From Acidimicrobiia bacterium (lineage in GTDB: Bacteria; Actinomycetota; Acidimicrobiia; Acidimicrobiales; Aldehydirespiratoraceae): DNA of 64,000 nucleotides. Positions 51,208-60,275 of this stretch are shown piece after piece. The notes beneath the pieces are model-generated. The model was not told where the DNA came from. It did not search any database and worked only from the letters and a program-made list of their open reading frames with translations. Where the stretch lies: contig JAJEJB010000040.1 of assembly GCA_022828135.1 (NCBI GenBank), positions 62,001 to 126,000 of the forward strand, given 5' to 3'. Within the stretch, counting starts at the first letter, position 1. Every line of letters starts with the position of its first letter. Made by a program: the position numbers and the translations under genes.

Positions 51208-52431
51208 CTAAACCTCGCCTCGGCGGGGGCGTGACGCTCCACCGCGGGCCCAGAGCTGGCAGGCCAGTGCAATCAGGCTGTAGACGAGGTAGGCGATGCC
51301 GATCGGCATGACCGAGCCGTCGATGGCCCGGTCGGTGAACGAGGCGAGCAACGAGCCCAGCATCCAGGTGCCGAACCCGAGCACGGATGCGGCCGTGCCC
51401 GCCATCTCTCCCATCGGTTCCAGAGCCAGGCTTATGCCGGATGGGAACACCGCAACATGAATTGCGTTGCACAGGCTGAACAGCACCAGCCACACCCCGA
51501 ACGGCGGCAGGCCGTCGGTCGTGATCGTCGCCGCGAACAGCGCGGCTGAGGCCGTGGCGAATGCGCTGCCTGCTCCGAGTGCCAGCTGGCGGGCGTGCAG
51601 CCGGTGGAGCAGGCGGTTGCTGCTCAAGGCGACGGCTGCGGCCAGCACGCCGGAGACGGTGAAGTACGGAACGAACCAGCTCGAGCGGTCGTACACGTCG
51701 CCGAAGATCAGTTCGGTGCTGCCCAGGTAGGCCAGGAAGGCCCCGAAGCCGAAGGTGACCATGAGCGAGTAGCCCAGCGCCGTGCGGTTGGAGACCACGG
51801 CCCGGAAGCCCGCCAGCACCGGCCCCAGCCGCAGCGGACGGCGGTGGGCGGGGTCGAGGGTCTCTTCGAGGCGCAGCGACCACATCACCGCGGTCAGCGC
51901 GGTCATAACGCCGAATGCCATCACCCAGCGCCATGAGCCGACCACCACCAGGAGCTTGCCGAGGCCGGGAGCGAGGATCGGCGCGATGAAGAAGACCGCT
52001 TGGATGAGTGTCAGCACCCGGGCCATGGCTGTGCCCGCGAAACGGTCGCGCACGATGGCCTGGGTCAGCACCCGAGGTCCGGCGGCTGCGAAGCCCCACA
52101 CGAACCGGCTGGCGTAGAGCACTCCCAGCGACGGGGCCAGCGCCGCCACCAAGGCCGCTGCGGCGTACAGCACCAGACTTCCCGCGAGTGTCGGCTTGCG
52201 GCCCACCGAGTCGGCGATCGGGCCGTAGAACAGGTGCCCGACCCCGGCACCCATCAGGAACAGGGTCACCGTGAGAGACAGCCGGGTGGAGTCGTCTGCC
52301 AGTCCGAAGGCGGGACGCATCTGCGCGAAGGCAGGCAGCAGGATGTCGATGGCCAAGGCCGACATAGCGGTCAGCAGCCCCATGAGCAGCACGAACTCTC
52401 TCTCGCCCATGCGGCGCAGGGGTCCACTCAC
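51208..52431 (-). CDS. Bcr/CflA-type MFS transporter, first of tandem pair
   Basis: 407 residues with twelve predicted membrane helices. The MFS loop 2-3 motif appears as FYGPIADSVGRKPTLAGSL near residue 70, and EREFVLLMGLLTAMSALAIDILLPA is the typical Bcr/CflA first helix. It is a proton-driven exporter of drugs or small metabolites. It starts at a GTG seven bases after a CAGACT -10, with a second in-frame ATG seven codons later. It is closely related to the next gene. Confidence 0.9.
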   Translation of the reverse strand: MSGPLRRMGEREFVLLMGLLTAMSALAIDILLPAFAQMRPAFGLADDSTRLSLTVTLFLMGAGVGHLFYGPIADSVGRKPTLAGSLVLYAAAALVAALAPSLGVLYASRFVWGFAAAGPRVLTQAIVRDRFAGTAMARVLTLIQAVFFIAPILAPGLGKLLVVVGSWRWVMAFGVMTALTAVMWSLRLEETLDPAHRRPLRLGPVLAGFRAVVSNRTALGYSLMVTFGFGAFLAYLGSTELIFGDVYDRSSWFVPYFTVSGVLAAAVALSSNRLLHRLHARQLALGAGSAFATASAALFAATITTDGLPPFGVWLVLFSLCNAIHVAVFPSGISLALEPMGEMAGTAASVLGFGTWMLGSLLASFTDRAIDGSVMPIGIAYLVYSLIALACQLWARGGASRPRRGEV

Positions 52432-52438
52432 GGCGGCG

Positions 52439-52444
52439 AGTCTG
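52439..52444 (-). promoter_or_regulatory. -10 box of leaderless MFS gene (first copy)
   Basis: CAGACT on the minus strand, seven bases before the GTG at 52431. The same GGGCAGACTC context precedes the paralogue at 53688. Confidence 0.45.
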
Positions 52445-52479
52445 CCCCAGCCGGTGGTCCTCCCGGCCAGCGGGTATCG

Positions 52480-53688
52480 CTACGGACTCGAAGCGCCGCC
52501 GCGAGCCCACAGCTGGAAGCCAAGGGCGATGAGGCTGTAGCCGAGGTAGGCGACGCTGATCGGCATCACGGTGTCGTCGATGGCGCGGTCGGTGAAGGAG
52601 GCCAGCAGCGAGCCCAGCATCGAGGTGCTGAAGACGATCACCGACGCGGCCGTGCCGGCCAGCTTGCCCATCGGCTCCAGGGCCAGGCTGATGCTCGTCG
52701 GGAAGAACGCAGTGTGGCAGCAGTTGGCCAGGCTGAACAGCACTAGCCACAGCAGAAGGGGAGGGACGCCGTTGCCGGCGATGGTGACGCCGAGCAGCGC
52801 TGCCGACACCGCCGAGTAGGTCGTCCCGGCTCTGAGCGCCACCCGTCTCGCATCGACCGAGCGCAGCAGGCGATTGTTGCCCAGGGCTGTCAGCGCCGCG
52901 GCCACACTCATGGCCGTGAAGTACGGCACGAACCACTCCGGCTGGCCGTACACGGCCGAGAAGATCAACTCGGTGCTGGCCAGGAAGGAGTAGAACGCCG
53001 CGAAGGCAAATGTGTTTGCCAGCGTGTAGCCGAGAGCAATGCGGTTACGGACCACCGTGCGGAACCCAACGGCAACTGCTCCAAGCTGCAACTCCCGGCG
53101 ATGTTCATGGGCGAGGGTCTCGCCCAGGCGCAGCGACCAGAGCGTCACGGCCAGCGCGCTGAAGATCCCGAAGGCCATCACCCAGCGCCATGAGCCAATC
53201 TCGACGAGAGCCTTGCCGAGAACCGGGGCGATGATCGGTCCGATGAAGAAGGCGGCCTGGATTAGGGTCATGACGCGGGCCATTGCCGTCCCCGCGAAAC
53301 GGTCCCGGACGATGGCCTGGGACAGCGTTCGAGGACCGGCTGCGGCCAGCCCCCATGCGAAGCGGCTGGCGTACAGCACGGGCAGCGACGGTGCCAGCGC
53401 AGCCACCAGCGCAGCTCCGCCGTACAGCACCATGCTGGCCAGCAGCACCCGTTCGCGGCCCACAGTGTCGGAGATGGGGCCGTAGAACAGCGTCCCCGCG
53501 GCCATGCCCATGAAGAACAGGGTCATGGTGAGGGCTAGGTCGGTGGCGTCGGGGGCAAGGCCGAAGGCGGCCCGCATCTGCTCGAAGGCGGGCAGCGGCA
53601 TGTCGATGGCCAGAGCGGCCATGGCGCTCACCAGGGCCATGAACAGGATGAACTCTCGCTCACCCATGCGGGTTCCGGCCCGGTTCAC
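52480..53688 (-). CDS. Bcr/CflA-type MFS transporter, second of tandem pair
   Basis: About 402 residues, a paralogue of the preceding gene. MGEREF begins both proteins after a short extension, FYGPISDTVGRERVLLASM is the loop 2-3 motif, and AAGPRTLSQAIVRDRFAGTAMARV in the middle is almost the same in both. The start is taken as GTG 53688 by analogy with the paralogue; ATG 53667 is possible. The 48-base gap between the two genes carries the second copy's own leaderless promoter, so they may be regulated separately. Confidence 0.9.
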   Translation of the reverse strand: MNRAGTRMGEREFILFMALVSAMAALAIDMPLPAFEQMRAAFGLAPDATDLALTMTLFFMGMAAGTLFYGPISDTVGRERVLLASMVLYGGAALVAALAPSLPVLYASRFAWGLAAAGPRTLSQAIVRDRFAGTAMARVMTLIQAAFFIGPIIAPVLGKALVEIGSWRWVMAFGIFSALAVTLWSLRLGETLAHEHRRELQLGAVAVGFRTVVRNRIALGYTLANTFAFAAFYSFLASTELIFSAVYGQPEWFVPYFTAMSVAAALTALGNNRLLRSVDARRVALRAGTTYSAVSAALLGVTIAGNGVPPLLLWLVLFSLANCCHTAFFPTSISLALEPMGKLAGTAASVIVFSTSMLGSLLASFTDRAIDDTVMPISVAYLGYSLIALGFQLWARGGASSP

Positions 53689-53695
53689 GGCGGGG

Positions 53696-53701
53696 AGTCT
53701 G
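53696..53701 (-). promoter_or_regulatory. -10 box of leaderless MFS gene (second copy)
   Basis: CAGACT on the minus strand, seven bases before the GTG at 53688, in the same sequence context as at 52439. The promoter was evidently duplicated with the gene. Confidence 0.45.
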
Positions 53702-53823
53702 CCCTGACGGTGGTCGGCAACCCCCCAGCGGGCCTCGTCGGGCTCGTTGCCCTGCCACCCGGCCGGAGCCGTTAGGGTTCGGCCGTCTAGCGCTGGTCCG
53801 GACCCGGCCCCGCGAGATCGGAG

Positions 53824-54912
53824 ATGTCCATGGACACCACCATGACCGTGCAGTCCAACCTTCCCGGACGGCTGGGTGATCCCGAGATGACTGTGGCCAC
53901 CGACCCGCGTGCGGATCCACGCATGGTGGGGGCGCTCGAGCCGCTGGGCCTGGCCGGGCGGGCCGATCCCGTCCCCCTCACCTCCGATTCGTCCTTGGAG
54001 GACATCCGAGACCTGGCGGCCCTGGGCGAGCCGGGCTTCGAGCAGCTCTTCGACATCCTGTTCGAGGCCCTGCCTCCCGTCGCGGGAGTGGAGTCGCGCA
54101 CCGAGGTGATCTCCGGCGTCGACGGCAACGACATCAGCCTCTACATCCACCGTCCGACCGGCAGCGCCGGCCCGCATCCGGGGATCCTGCACATCCACGG
54201 CGGGGGCATGGTGATCCTGTCCGCCGCAGGCGCCTCCTACCGGCGCTGGCGCGACGAGCTGGCGGCGCTGGAGATGGTGGTGATCGGGGTTGAGTTCCGC
54301 AACGCGGCCGGGGCGCTCGGCTGCCATCCGTTCCCCGCGGCCCTGAACGACTGCACCTCGGCGCTGGAATGGATGCACTCCCACCGCGACGAACTCGGGG
54401 TGTCCAAGCTCGTCGTGTCGGGTGAGTCCGGCGGGGGCAACCTCACGCTGGCCACCACTCTCAAGGCTCGCCGTGAGGGCCGTCTCGACCGGATCGACGG
54501 CGTGTACGCCCAGTGCCCGTACATCTCGGGCGCCTACGCCGCCATGCCGCCGGAGTTGCCGTCGCTGCACGAGAACGACGGGTACTTCATTGCCAACGAC
54601 GTGATGGGCTACTTCGTGGAGGCCTACGACCCGGGCGGAGCGAACCTCACCAACCCGCTGGCCTGGCCCTGGCACGCCTCGGTGGACGATCTGGTCGGCT
54701 TGCCGCCCCACGTGATCTCGGTGAACGAGCTCGACCCGCTGCGCGACGAGGGCCTGGACTACTTCCGCAAGCTCCTCGCCGCGGGTGTGTCCACCTACAG
54801 CCGCACCGTCAACGGCACCTGCCACGCCGGCGACCTGCTGCTGCCGGGAGCCATGCCCGAGGTGTACGCCGCCTCAGCCCGCGACCTCGCCACCTTCGCC
54901 CGCACTCTCTGA
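53824..54912 (+). CDS. Alpha/beta hydrolase, HSL-type esterase
   Basis: A 362-residue hormone-sensitive-lipase-type esterase. The oxyanion motif is HIHGGGMV near residue 121 and the nucleophile elbow is GESGGGN near residue 202. The acid Asp lies in NELDPLRDEG near residue 303, and the His in the GTCHAGDLL region near residue 336. It should hydrolyse a short acyl or carbonate ester in the cytoplasm. It is convergent with the reductive dehalogenase gene, with only 26 bases between the stops. Confidence 0.9.
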   Translation: MSMDTTMTVQSNLPGRLGDPEMTVATDPRADPRMVGALEPLGLAGRADPVPLTSDSSLEDIRDLAALGEPGFEQLFDILFEALPPVAGVESRTEVISGVDGNDISLYIHRPTGSAGPHPGILHIHGGGMVILSAAGASYRRWRDELAALEMVVIGVEFRNAAGALGCHPFPAALNDCTSALEWMHSHRDELGVSKLVVSGESGGGNLTLATTLKARREGRLDRIDGVYAQCPYISGAYAAMPPELPSLHENDGYFIANDVMGYFVEAYDPGGANLTNPLAWPWHASVDDLVGLPPHVISVNELDPLRDEGLDYFRKLLAAGVSTYSRTVNGTCHAGDLLLPGAMPEVYAASARDLATFARTL

Positions 54913-54938
54913 GGGTCGGGTAGCCCGGCTGGGCGCGT

Positions 54939-57041
54939 CTAGGCGCGACCGACTCGGGCTCGGGCCTGAGCCGGCGTCTCGGCTGCGTCGGTGCGGGCCA
55001 GCGCCTCCTTGCGGATCAGCTTGACGGGCACGCCGATGGCGTCACCGGGCGGGAGCATGTCGGCCGTGTAGTGGGCGATCTGCTGGCGGGCGGCCACCTT
55101 GTCTCCCTCCATGTCCAGGTTGCGGGCGTTGGTGCCCTTGGGCGGGACGATGGTCCGGCCGTCGCGCCACTCCAGGTCCCACCACCACTTCTTGATCGGG
55201 TTGATCGAGCCGTTTCCGACCTTGTCGTCCAGCCGGGCCAGCCAGCGGCGGGTGAACGGCAGCTTGATGGCGGCCCACAGCAGGGCCCGCTCGGCCAGCA
55301 CCCCCTCGATGTTGAAGGGGCACGTCTTCATGCAGCGCCCGCAGGCCGATCCTCGCAGGTTGCCCAGCCGGTACTTGGTGCACCGCTCGACGTCGGGCTT
55401 CCACATCTCGGCTCCGTTGAACATGACCTTGTCACCGAACGGGATGGCCGCGCACGGGCACTCGCGGGCGCACTTGGTGCACTTGGAGCAGAAGTCCTGC
55501 AGCCCGAAGTCGATGTGGCGGTCGGGCGTGATCGGCATGTCGGTGGTGACCACTACCGACTTGAACCTCGGGCCCACGAACGGGTTGAGAACCAGCTCGC
55601 CGATGCGGCTCAGCTCGCCCAGCCCGGCGTGGAGCACCAGCGGGATGTGCAGCACGTCGGACTCGGCGTTGGTGTGGCTGCGGGCGCTGTGGCCCAGCGA
55701 GCGGATGTGGGACGAGATGATCCCGGCGATCTGCGCTCCCCGCATGTAGGCCCGCATCGACTGCGCGCCGCTCACCCAGTCGTCGCCGCTGGCGCCCTCC
55801 ATGGTCTCGTAGCCCTGGTCCAGCAGGATCACCAGCGCGTTGGCGTGGTAGGGCTCCACGACGGATCCGTCCTTGCGGTGCGAGTACCAGGCATAGGTCG
55901 GGACCCGGCACACGCCGGCCATGTCGCCGCCGAGGTGGTAGGCGAGCGCCTTGAGAGCGTCGGCGTTGTGGTCGGGGTCGCCGCTGGCGGGATCGATCTC
56001 GGGGGCGACGTCGCCGTCCTGGTAGGGGACCATGGCGTCGATCTGGTGCACGTACGACTGGGCGTGGGGGGTCTTCCAGGCGAACACCTTGACGTCGCCC
56101 TGGAACTTCGGCCCCATGTCGCCGTTGGCCGCCCGCGGGAAGCCGCCGGCCCGAACCGGCACCCTGGGCACCTCGTCCTCGATGATGAGGGTGGTCGACG
56201 AGTCCACCCGCTTGATCCGCTCCATCGGGTAGCGGCCCATGTGGAGGGGCCGGTGATCGCCGTTCAGCCGGCTTATGCCAGCCCGGGTGCCGCCCCGTCC
56301 CAGAATCCAGCCGAGTCCGGACGTGCTGCGCAGAGCCGCCAGCGGTCCCCGGCGGGCGAGAGGGGCATCGGGAGCGAGGTCCCAGTCGGTGCTCACCACC
56401 GCCAACGCGAACCCGCCGTCGATGTAGGGCACCCGCAGCCGGCCCTGGTGCGCTTCCACGAGGCCGCACTGCAGCGCCACCCGGTCGAGGTCGAGGTCGC
56501 TGGCACCGGGTGTGTGCGCCACTGCGTCGTGGCCGAGGGTCCGGATGTAGTGGGCGGTGATCACGCCCAGCTCCGTGGCCCTCAGATCGGCATTGACCTG
56601 GCGGGTCCCGTCGATCCAGTCGTCGCCGGGCTGGGGACCACCGAGCTTGCGGGTGAATCCGATCAGGATGGCGACGCCATAGCGGTGCGCATGCTTCGCG
56701 CCGGTCCAGGCCTCGCCGGGAATCAGCCCGCAGCCGACCATGTCGGCGTCGAGAAAGTAGAGCCCGGCCTTGAGGTTGCGGGCGGCGCCGGCCGGATCGT
56801 CGGGAATCGGCGCTTCCGGTGCTACCGGTCCGTGGCGCTGCTGATCGAACAGGTTTAGGTACAGCCCGTAGGCGTGCGCCGCCGACCGCGGGCCGGGTGA
56901 GTGGGCCTCCGCCTGCCGGGGCGGCAACTGTTCAGCGCCCGAACCCGGAGGCTGCGCATCAGGTGTGCTGAGTCGGGGCAGGCGCTCCAGCGGGTACGGC
57001 CCGAGATGGACCGGCCGTTTGCGGTGCGAGAACAACCTCAT
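54939..57041 (-). CDS. Catabolic (non-respiratory) cobalamin-dependent reductive dehalogenase
   Basis: A 700-residue RdhA. Two 4Fe-4S motifs near the C-terminus are CSKCTKCARECP (residues 518-529) and a set completed by CGRCMKTCP (residues 567-575). There is no twin-arginine signal, membrane anchor or rdhB neighbour, which matches the cytoplasmic catabolic group (Nitratireductor NpRdhA). Tyr432, Lys494 and Arg558 correspond at a constant offset of +6 to the NpRdhA active-site residues I recall (Tyr426, Lys488, Arg552). The N-terminal half is a degenerate copy of the B12 half: RPVHLGPYPLER at 9-20 against RPLHMGRYPMER at 264-275. It would remove bromine or chlorine from an aromatic compound. 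Confidence 0.9.
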   Translation of the reverse strand: MRLFSHRKRPVHLGPYPLERLPRLSTPDAQPPGSGAEQLPPRQAEAHSPGPRSAAHAYGLYLNLFDQQRHGPVAPEAPIPDDPAGAARNLKAGLYFLDADMVGCGLIPGEAWTGAKHAHRYGVAILIGFTRKLGGPQPGDDWIDGTRQVNADLRATELGVITAHYIRTLGHDAVAHTPGASDLDLDRVALQCGLVEAHQGRLRVPYIDGGFALAVVSTDWDLAPDAPLARRGPLAALRSTSGLGWILGRGGTRAGISRLNGDHRPLHMGRYPMERIKRVDSSTTLIIEDEVPRVPVRAGGFPRAANGDMGPKFQGDVKVFAWKTPHAQSYVHQIDAMVPYQDGDVAPEIDPASGDPDHNADALKALAYHLGGDMAGVCRVPTYAWYSHRKDGSVVEPYHANALVILLDQGYETMEGASGDDWVSGAQSMRAYMRGAQIAGIISSHIRSLGHSARSHTNAESDVLHIPLVLHAGLGELSRIGELVLNPFVGPRFKSVVVTTDMPITPDRHIDFGLQDFCSKCTKCARECPCAAIPFGDKVMFNGAEMWKPDVERCTKYRLGNLRGSACGRCMKTCPFNIEGVLAERALLWAAIKLPFTRRWLARLDDKVGNGSINPIKKWWWDLEWRDGRTIVPPKGTNARNLDMEGDKVAARQQIAHYTADMLPPGDAIGVPVKLIRKEALARTDAAETPAQARARVGRA

Positions 57042-57075
57042 CTACGACTCAGCTTAGAGACAGGGTCGGCCCGGA

Positions 57076-57081
57076 TACCGT
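57076..57081 (+). promoter_or_regulatory. -10 box of leaderless amidohydrolase gene
   Basis: TACCGT ends six bases before the GTG at 57088. The gap to the divergent reductive dehalogenase gene is 46 bases, so the two promoters must overlap or interlock. Confidence 0.5.
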
Positions 57082-57087
57082 GAGGCC

Positions 57088-58773
57088 GTGCGGCAACTGA
57101 TCACCGACGCGCTGATCGTCGCCGGCGACGGGGCCACCGAGCCCTACCGCGGCGATGCGCTGATCGACGGTGACCGCGTCGTCCATCTGGGCGAGGTCCC
57201 GCCCAGCGCAGCCGCCGGAGCGGAACGCACCATCGAGGCCGATGGCCGGGTGCTGGCGCCCGGCTTCGTGGACACCCACAACCATGGCGCCCTGGCCGGC
57301 ACCCGGGTCGGCGAGCACGGCATTCCCGTGAGCTGCGAGATGGCTGTGCGGGGCGGTGTGACCAAGCGCATCTGCGGTGTGGACGGGCTGTCGCCGGCGC
57401 CGGTGGCGTCGGACCAGCGAGCTGAGTACGCCGCGCAGCTCGCGCCCCTCGACGGTATGGCGGGAGCGCCGGGCGATCCCGACGGCGACGACCCCGCCGG
57501 CGGCGGCCAGTGGCCATGGACGACGATGGAGGAGTTCCTGCGGTGGCACGCCGGCCGGTCGGTCACCGATCTTGGGATGCACCTCGGCCACAGCGCGGTG
57601 CGGCGCACGGTCATGGGCAATCTTGACCGGACGGCCGACGAAGCCCAGATCCGGGCCATGGCCGAGGTGGTGCGCCGGGAGGCGCCCTGGTGCCTGGGCC
57701 TGTCCACGGGGCTCGTCTACAACCCGGCGGTGTACTCCGACCAGCGGGAGATCACCGCCCTGGTGCGGGCGTTCAACGAGGTCAAGCCCGGTGCGCTGTA
57801 CCCCCATCTGCGTTCCGAGAGCGACGACATCATCGAGGCTCTCGACGAGGTGATCACCGCTGCGGTGGAGGGCGGGGGCGGCTACTGCAGCGAGCACTCC
57901 AAGATCGCCGGGCGCCGCAACTGGGACCGTTTCGGCGAGGTGGCGTCCAAGCTCGACGACGCGTCCGGCTCGGTGCCGACCCTGGGCAACATGTACCCCT
58001 ATACCGCGGGCAGCACCACCGCTGACGCCCTGTTCCCGCCGGAGGTACGTTCAGGCACTCGGGCCGAGTTCATGGCCCGGCTCACCGACGACGACGTGCG
58101 CCGATTCGCGTTCGAGAAGATCTACGCCGATGGCGCCGGCTGGGACAACTTCGTGGCGTTCTGCGGCGGGTTGGAGGGCGTCCAGATCGCGGGGGTGCTC
58201 GAGGGTGTGGGCGACGAGTTCCTGGGCAAGCGCTTCTCGGACGTCGTGCTGGCCGCGGGCGTGACCGACATGAACTCGATAGAGGCCCACGACGCGGTCT
58301 GCGACTTCTTCCTGCACAATCGGGGCGAGGTTGCCATCATCAGCCACTACGGCAATGAGGCCACCGTGGAGAAGTTCTTCCGCCGCCCGAACATGGCGCT
58401 GTGCACCGACGGGCTGATGCCCGGGCCGGGCCAGAAGCCCCATCCCCGCTCTCTCGGATCCTTCCCCAAGGCGCTGCGCATGGCCCGCGAGCTGGGCATC
58501 GACGTGGCCGAGATCGTGCACCGCCTGGCGGTGATGCCGTGCGACTTCATGGGGCTGCCCAGCCCGGTGCTGCGTGAGGGTGCCGATGCCTCGCTGGTGC
58601 TGTTCGACTGGGACCGGGTCACCGAGCGCAACAGCTACGAGGATCCGCTGGTCCCGCCCGAAGGCATCGACGCCACCTGGGTGCACGGCGACCTGGTGCA
58701 GCACGAGGGCCGCATCCTCCCGCCCGAGGTCTTCCCCGGCCGTCATCTGCTCACCGCCCCATCCCGAAATTGA
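57088..58773 (+). CDS. D-aminoacylase/dihydroorotase-type amidohydrolase
   Basis: A 561-residue amidohydrolase. The first metal motif is GFVDTHNHG near residue 63. The barrel includes HLGHSAVRRTVMG, the YPHLRSESDDIIEALDEV region and CSEHSKIAGRRNW. The C-terminal NMALCTDGLMPGP carries the late metal/catalytic Asp. It resembles N-acyl-D-amino-acid deacylases. It would cleave an N-acyl or cyclic amide; the substrate is unknown. It starts at a GTG on a likely leaderless transcript, and its TGA stop lies inside a terminator-like hairpin. Confidence 0.88.
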   Translation: MRQLITDALIVAGDGATEPYRGDALIDGDRVVHLGEVPPSAAAGAERTIEADGRVLAPGFVDTHNHGALAGTRVGEHGIPVSCEMAVRGGVTKRICGVDGLSPAPVASDQRAEYAAQLAPLDGMAGAPGDPDGDDPAGGGQWPWTTMEEFLRWHAGRSVTDLGMHLGHSAVRRTVMGNLDRTADEAQIRAMAEVVRREAPWCLGLSTGLVYNPAVYSDQREITALVRAFNEVKPGALYPHLRSESDDIIEALDEVITAAVEGGGGYCSEHSKIAGRRNWDRFGEVASKLDDASGSVPTLGNMYPYTAGSTTADALFPPEVRSGTRAEFMARLTDDDVRRFAFEKIYADGAGWDNFVAFCGGLEGVQIAGVLEGVGDEFLGKRFSDVVLAAGVTDMNSIEAHDAVCDFFLHNRGEVAIISHYGNEATVEKFFRRPNMALCTDGLMPGPGQKPHPRSLGSFPKALRMARELGIDVAEIVHRLAVMPCDFMGLPSPVLREGADASLVLFDWDRVTERNSYEDPLVPPEGIDATWVHGDLVQHEGRILPPEVFPGRHLLTAPSRN

Positions 58774-58817
58774 TGCGGAATCGGCCCCTGTAGGCCCAAT
58801 ATCGACATCAATTTCGG
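58764..58817. terminator. Hairpin at the end of convergent genes
   Basis: CCGAAATTGATG (58764-58775) pairs exactly with CATCAATTTCGG (58806-58817). Inside the 30-base loop, GGCC segments can form a second small stem. The amidohydrolase stop codon TGA (58771-58773) is inside the first arm. The minus-strand globin gene ends 15 bases beyond, so it may terminate both. Confidence 0.65.
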
Positions 58818-58831
58818 TGGCGGACCGGCCC

Positions 58832-59353
58832 TCAGCTGTCGGGTTGGTTGATCAGGTGGGTGGCGGCGTTGTCGAAGTGGTCGAACATCGCGGCCCGGAT
58901 CTCGTCGGGCAGCGGCCGACCGGTGCCGTCGGCGATGGCGGCCGCATCGAGCGAGGCGGTCATGTGGGCCATCCAGGCGTCGCGCTCGGTTTGCCCGATG
59001 GCGAAAGGGAAGTGCCGCATGCGCAGCCGGGGGTGACCGCGCTCCTCGCTGTAGTGCGGGGGCCCGCCCCAGTACTGAGCCAGGAAGCCGGCCAGATGCC
59101 TCCGCGACGGCCCCATGTCGCGCGGGTACATCGGCCGCAGCGAAGGGTCGCCCTCGACGGCGTCGTAGAACCGGTCGACCAGCTCGTCGAAGAACCGCTG
59201 CCCGCCAACGATTTCGTACACCGTCAAGGGTGCCTGCATGGATTCGCGCAGTGATCCCTTCAGGTTCACCCCCGCCGAGAAGCTCTCGTCTTCGCCCTCT
59301 CCGGGCTCGCCGCGGCCGGTGGCCGGCGTGTCGGAGTGGGGCTCGGTGGTCAC
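58832..59353 (-). CDS. Group II truncated haemoglobin
   Basis: A 173-residue globin. The 2/2 globin fold covers residues 48-165: VYEIVGGQRFFDELVDRFY contains the B10 Tyr, RMRHFPFAIG the proximal His, and ERDAWMAHM the G8 Trp typical of group II. A hydrophilic N-terminal extension of about 45 residues precedes it. It starts at a GTG overlapping the MpaB-type gene stop. It could supply oxygen or detoxify NO for the adjacent oxygenase-type enzymes; that is an inference from the operon. Confidence 0.88.
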   Translation of the reverse strand: MTTEPHSDTPATGRGEPGEGEDESFSAGVNLKGSLRESMQAPLTVYEIVGGQRFFDELVDRFYDAVEGDPSLRPMYPRDMGPSRRHLAGFLAQYWGGPPHYSEERGHPRLRMRHFPFAIGQTERDAWMAHMTASLDAAAIADGTGRPLPDEIRAAMFDHFDNAATHLINQPDS

Positions 59354-60246
59354 GGTCGGGGCATCTCGCGGAACTTGGACGGGTCGTAGGGGGCGCCGCA
59401 GCGGTCCAGGGCGGCCCGCCATGAGGGGCTGTTGCGGAGCCCCCAGCGCAGGAAGGTCAACAGCGTGGTCGTGGTCAGGCGGGCTCCGGGGCGGGCCTTC
59501 AGGCCGAGCACGCTGGTCAGCTCGGGGGGCATCGTGCTGATGGCTCCCTGCATCAGCACCGCGTAGCCGACACGCTGGCGGGCAGGCAGGGGTGGTTGTC
59601 GCAGGAAGTCCACCGCGGACCGCATCCCGGGACTGGGCGCCAGCGCCGGATGGGTGCGGACCCAGGTGTGCAGCTCGGCCGCGGTCTGGGGCAGGGGAGC
59701 GGCCCCGAGCATGGCCCCGACCTGGGACTGCTCGACAACGAACCGGTCGGCCTCGGCCTCGGTCAGCCCCAGGCCGAATTCGCGGTACGACGTCAGGAAC
59801 GACTCGGTGAGGGTGTTGTGAACCCAGGCGGCCAACTCCGGCATCGTCGCGTCGTAGGCCTGCCCACGGTGCGAGGTTCCGCTCACACCGTGATGGGCGG
59901 CACGGACCCGCTCCACCGCTTCCTCCACCTCGGGCATGGCCCCGAAGGTCGCCGATGTCACGTAGAAGGCGGTGCGGTTCAGGCGGCCCATGGGGTCGTC
60001 GCGGTAGCGGCTGTGGTCGTCGACGCCGGCCACCGCCTCGGGATGGGCAGCCTGGACCAGGAGCGCCCGGATGGCCCCCACGAACACGCTCACGTCGCCG
60101 ATCGCCTTCCAGCTCACCGAGCCCGGCCCGCACAACCCAGCGTCGCCGGGATAGTCGGCGGTGCGCTGCAGCGGCATCTCGCCATGGGAGAACAGCCCGC
60201 CGACCGAGGCACCCAGACGCGCCCGGTAACGCTGCAGCGTGTCCAT
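59350..60246 (-). CDS. MpaB-type (DUF2236) oxygenase family protein
   Basis: A 298-residue DUF2236 protein. ALLVQAAHPEAVAGVDDHSRY near residue 62 contains the HP motif, and the later TESFLTSYREFG and the WVHNTL region complete the family's haem-binding scaffold, as in MpaB and latex-clearing proteins. These act as oxygenases or haem proteins of mostly unknown substrate. It sits 29 bases after a sterol-desaturase gene and overlaps a truncated haemoglobin gene. Confidence 0.85.
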   Translation of the reverse strand: MDTLQRYRARLGASVGGLFSHGEMPLQRTADYPGDAGLCGPGSVSWKAIGDVSVFVGAIRALLVQAAHPEAVAGVDDHSRYRDDPMGRLNRTAFYVTSATFGAMPEVEEAVERVRAAHHGVSGTSHRGQAYDATMPELAAWVHNTLTESFLTSYREFGLGLTEAEADRFVVEQSQVGAMLGAAPLPQTAAELHTWVRTHPALAPSPGMRSAVDFLRQPPLPARQRVGYAVLMQGAISTMPPELTSVLGLKARPGARLTTTTLLTFLRWGLRNSPSWRAALDRCGAPYDPSKFREMPRP

Positions 60247-60275
60247 GCCCGCACGCTACTGCGGGTGCGTGAGTG

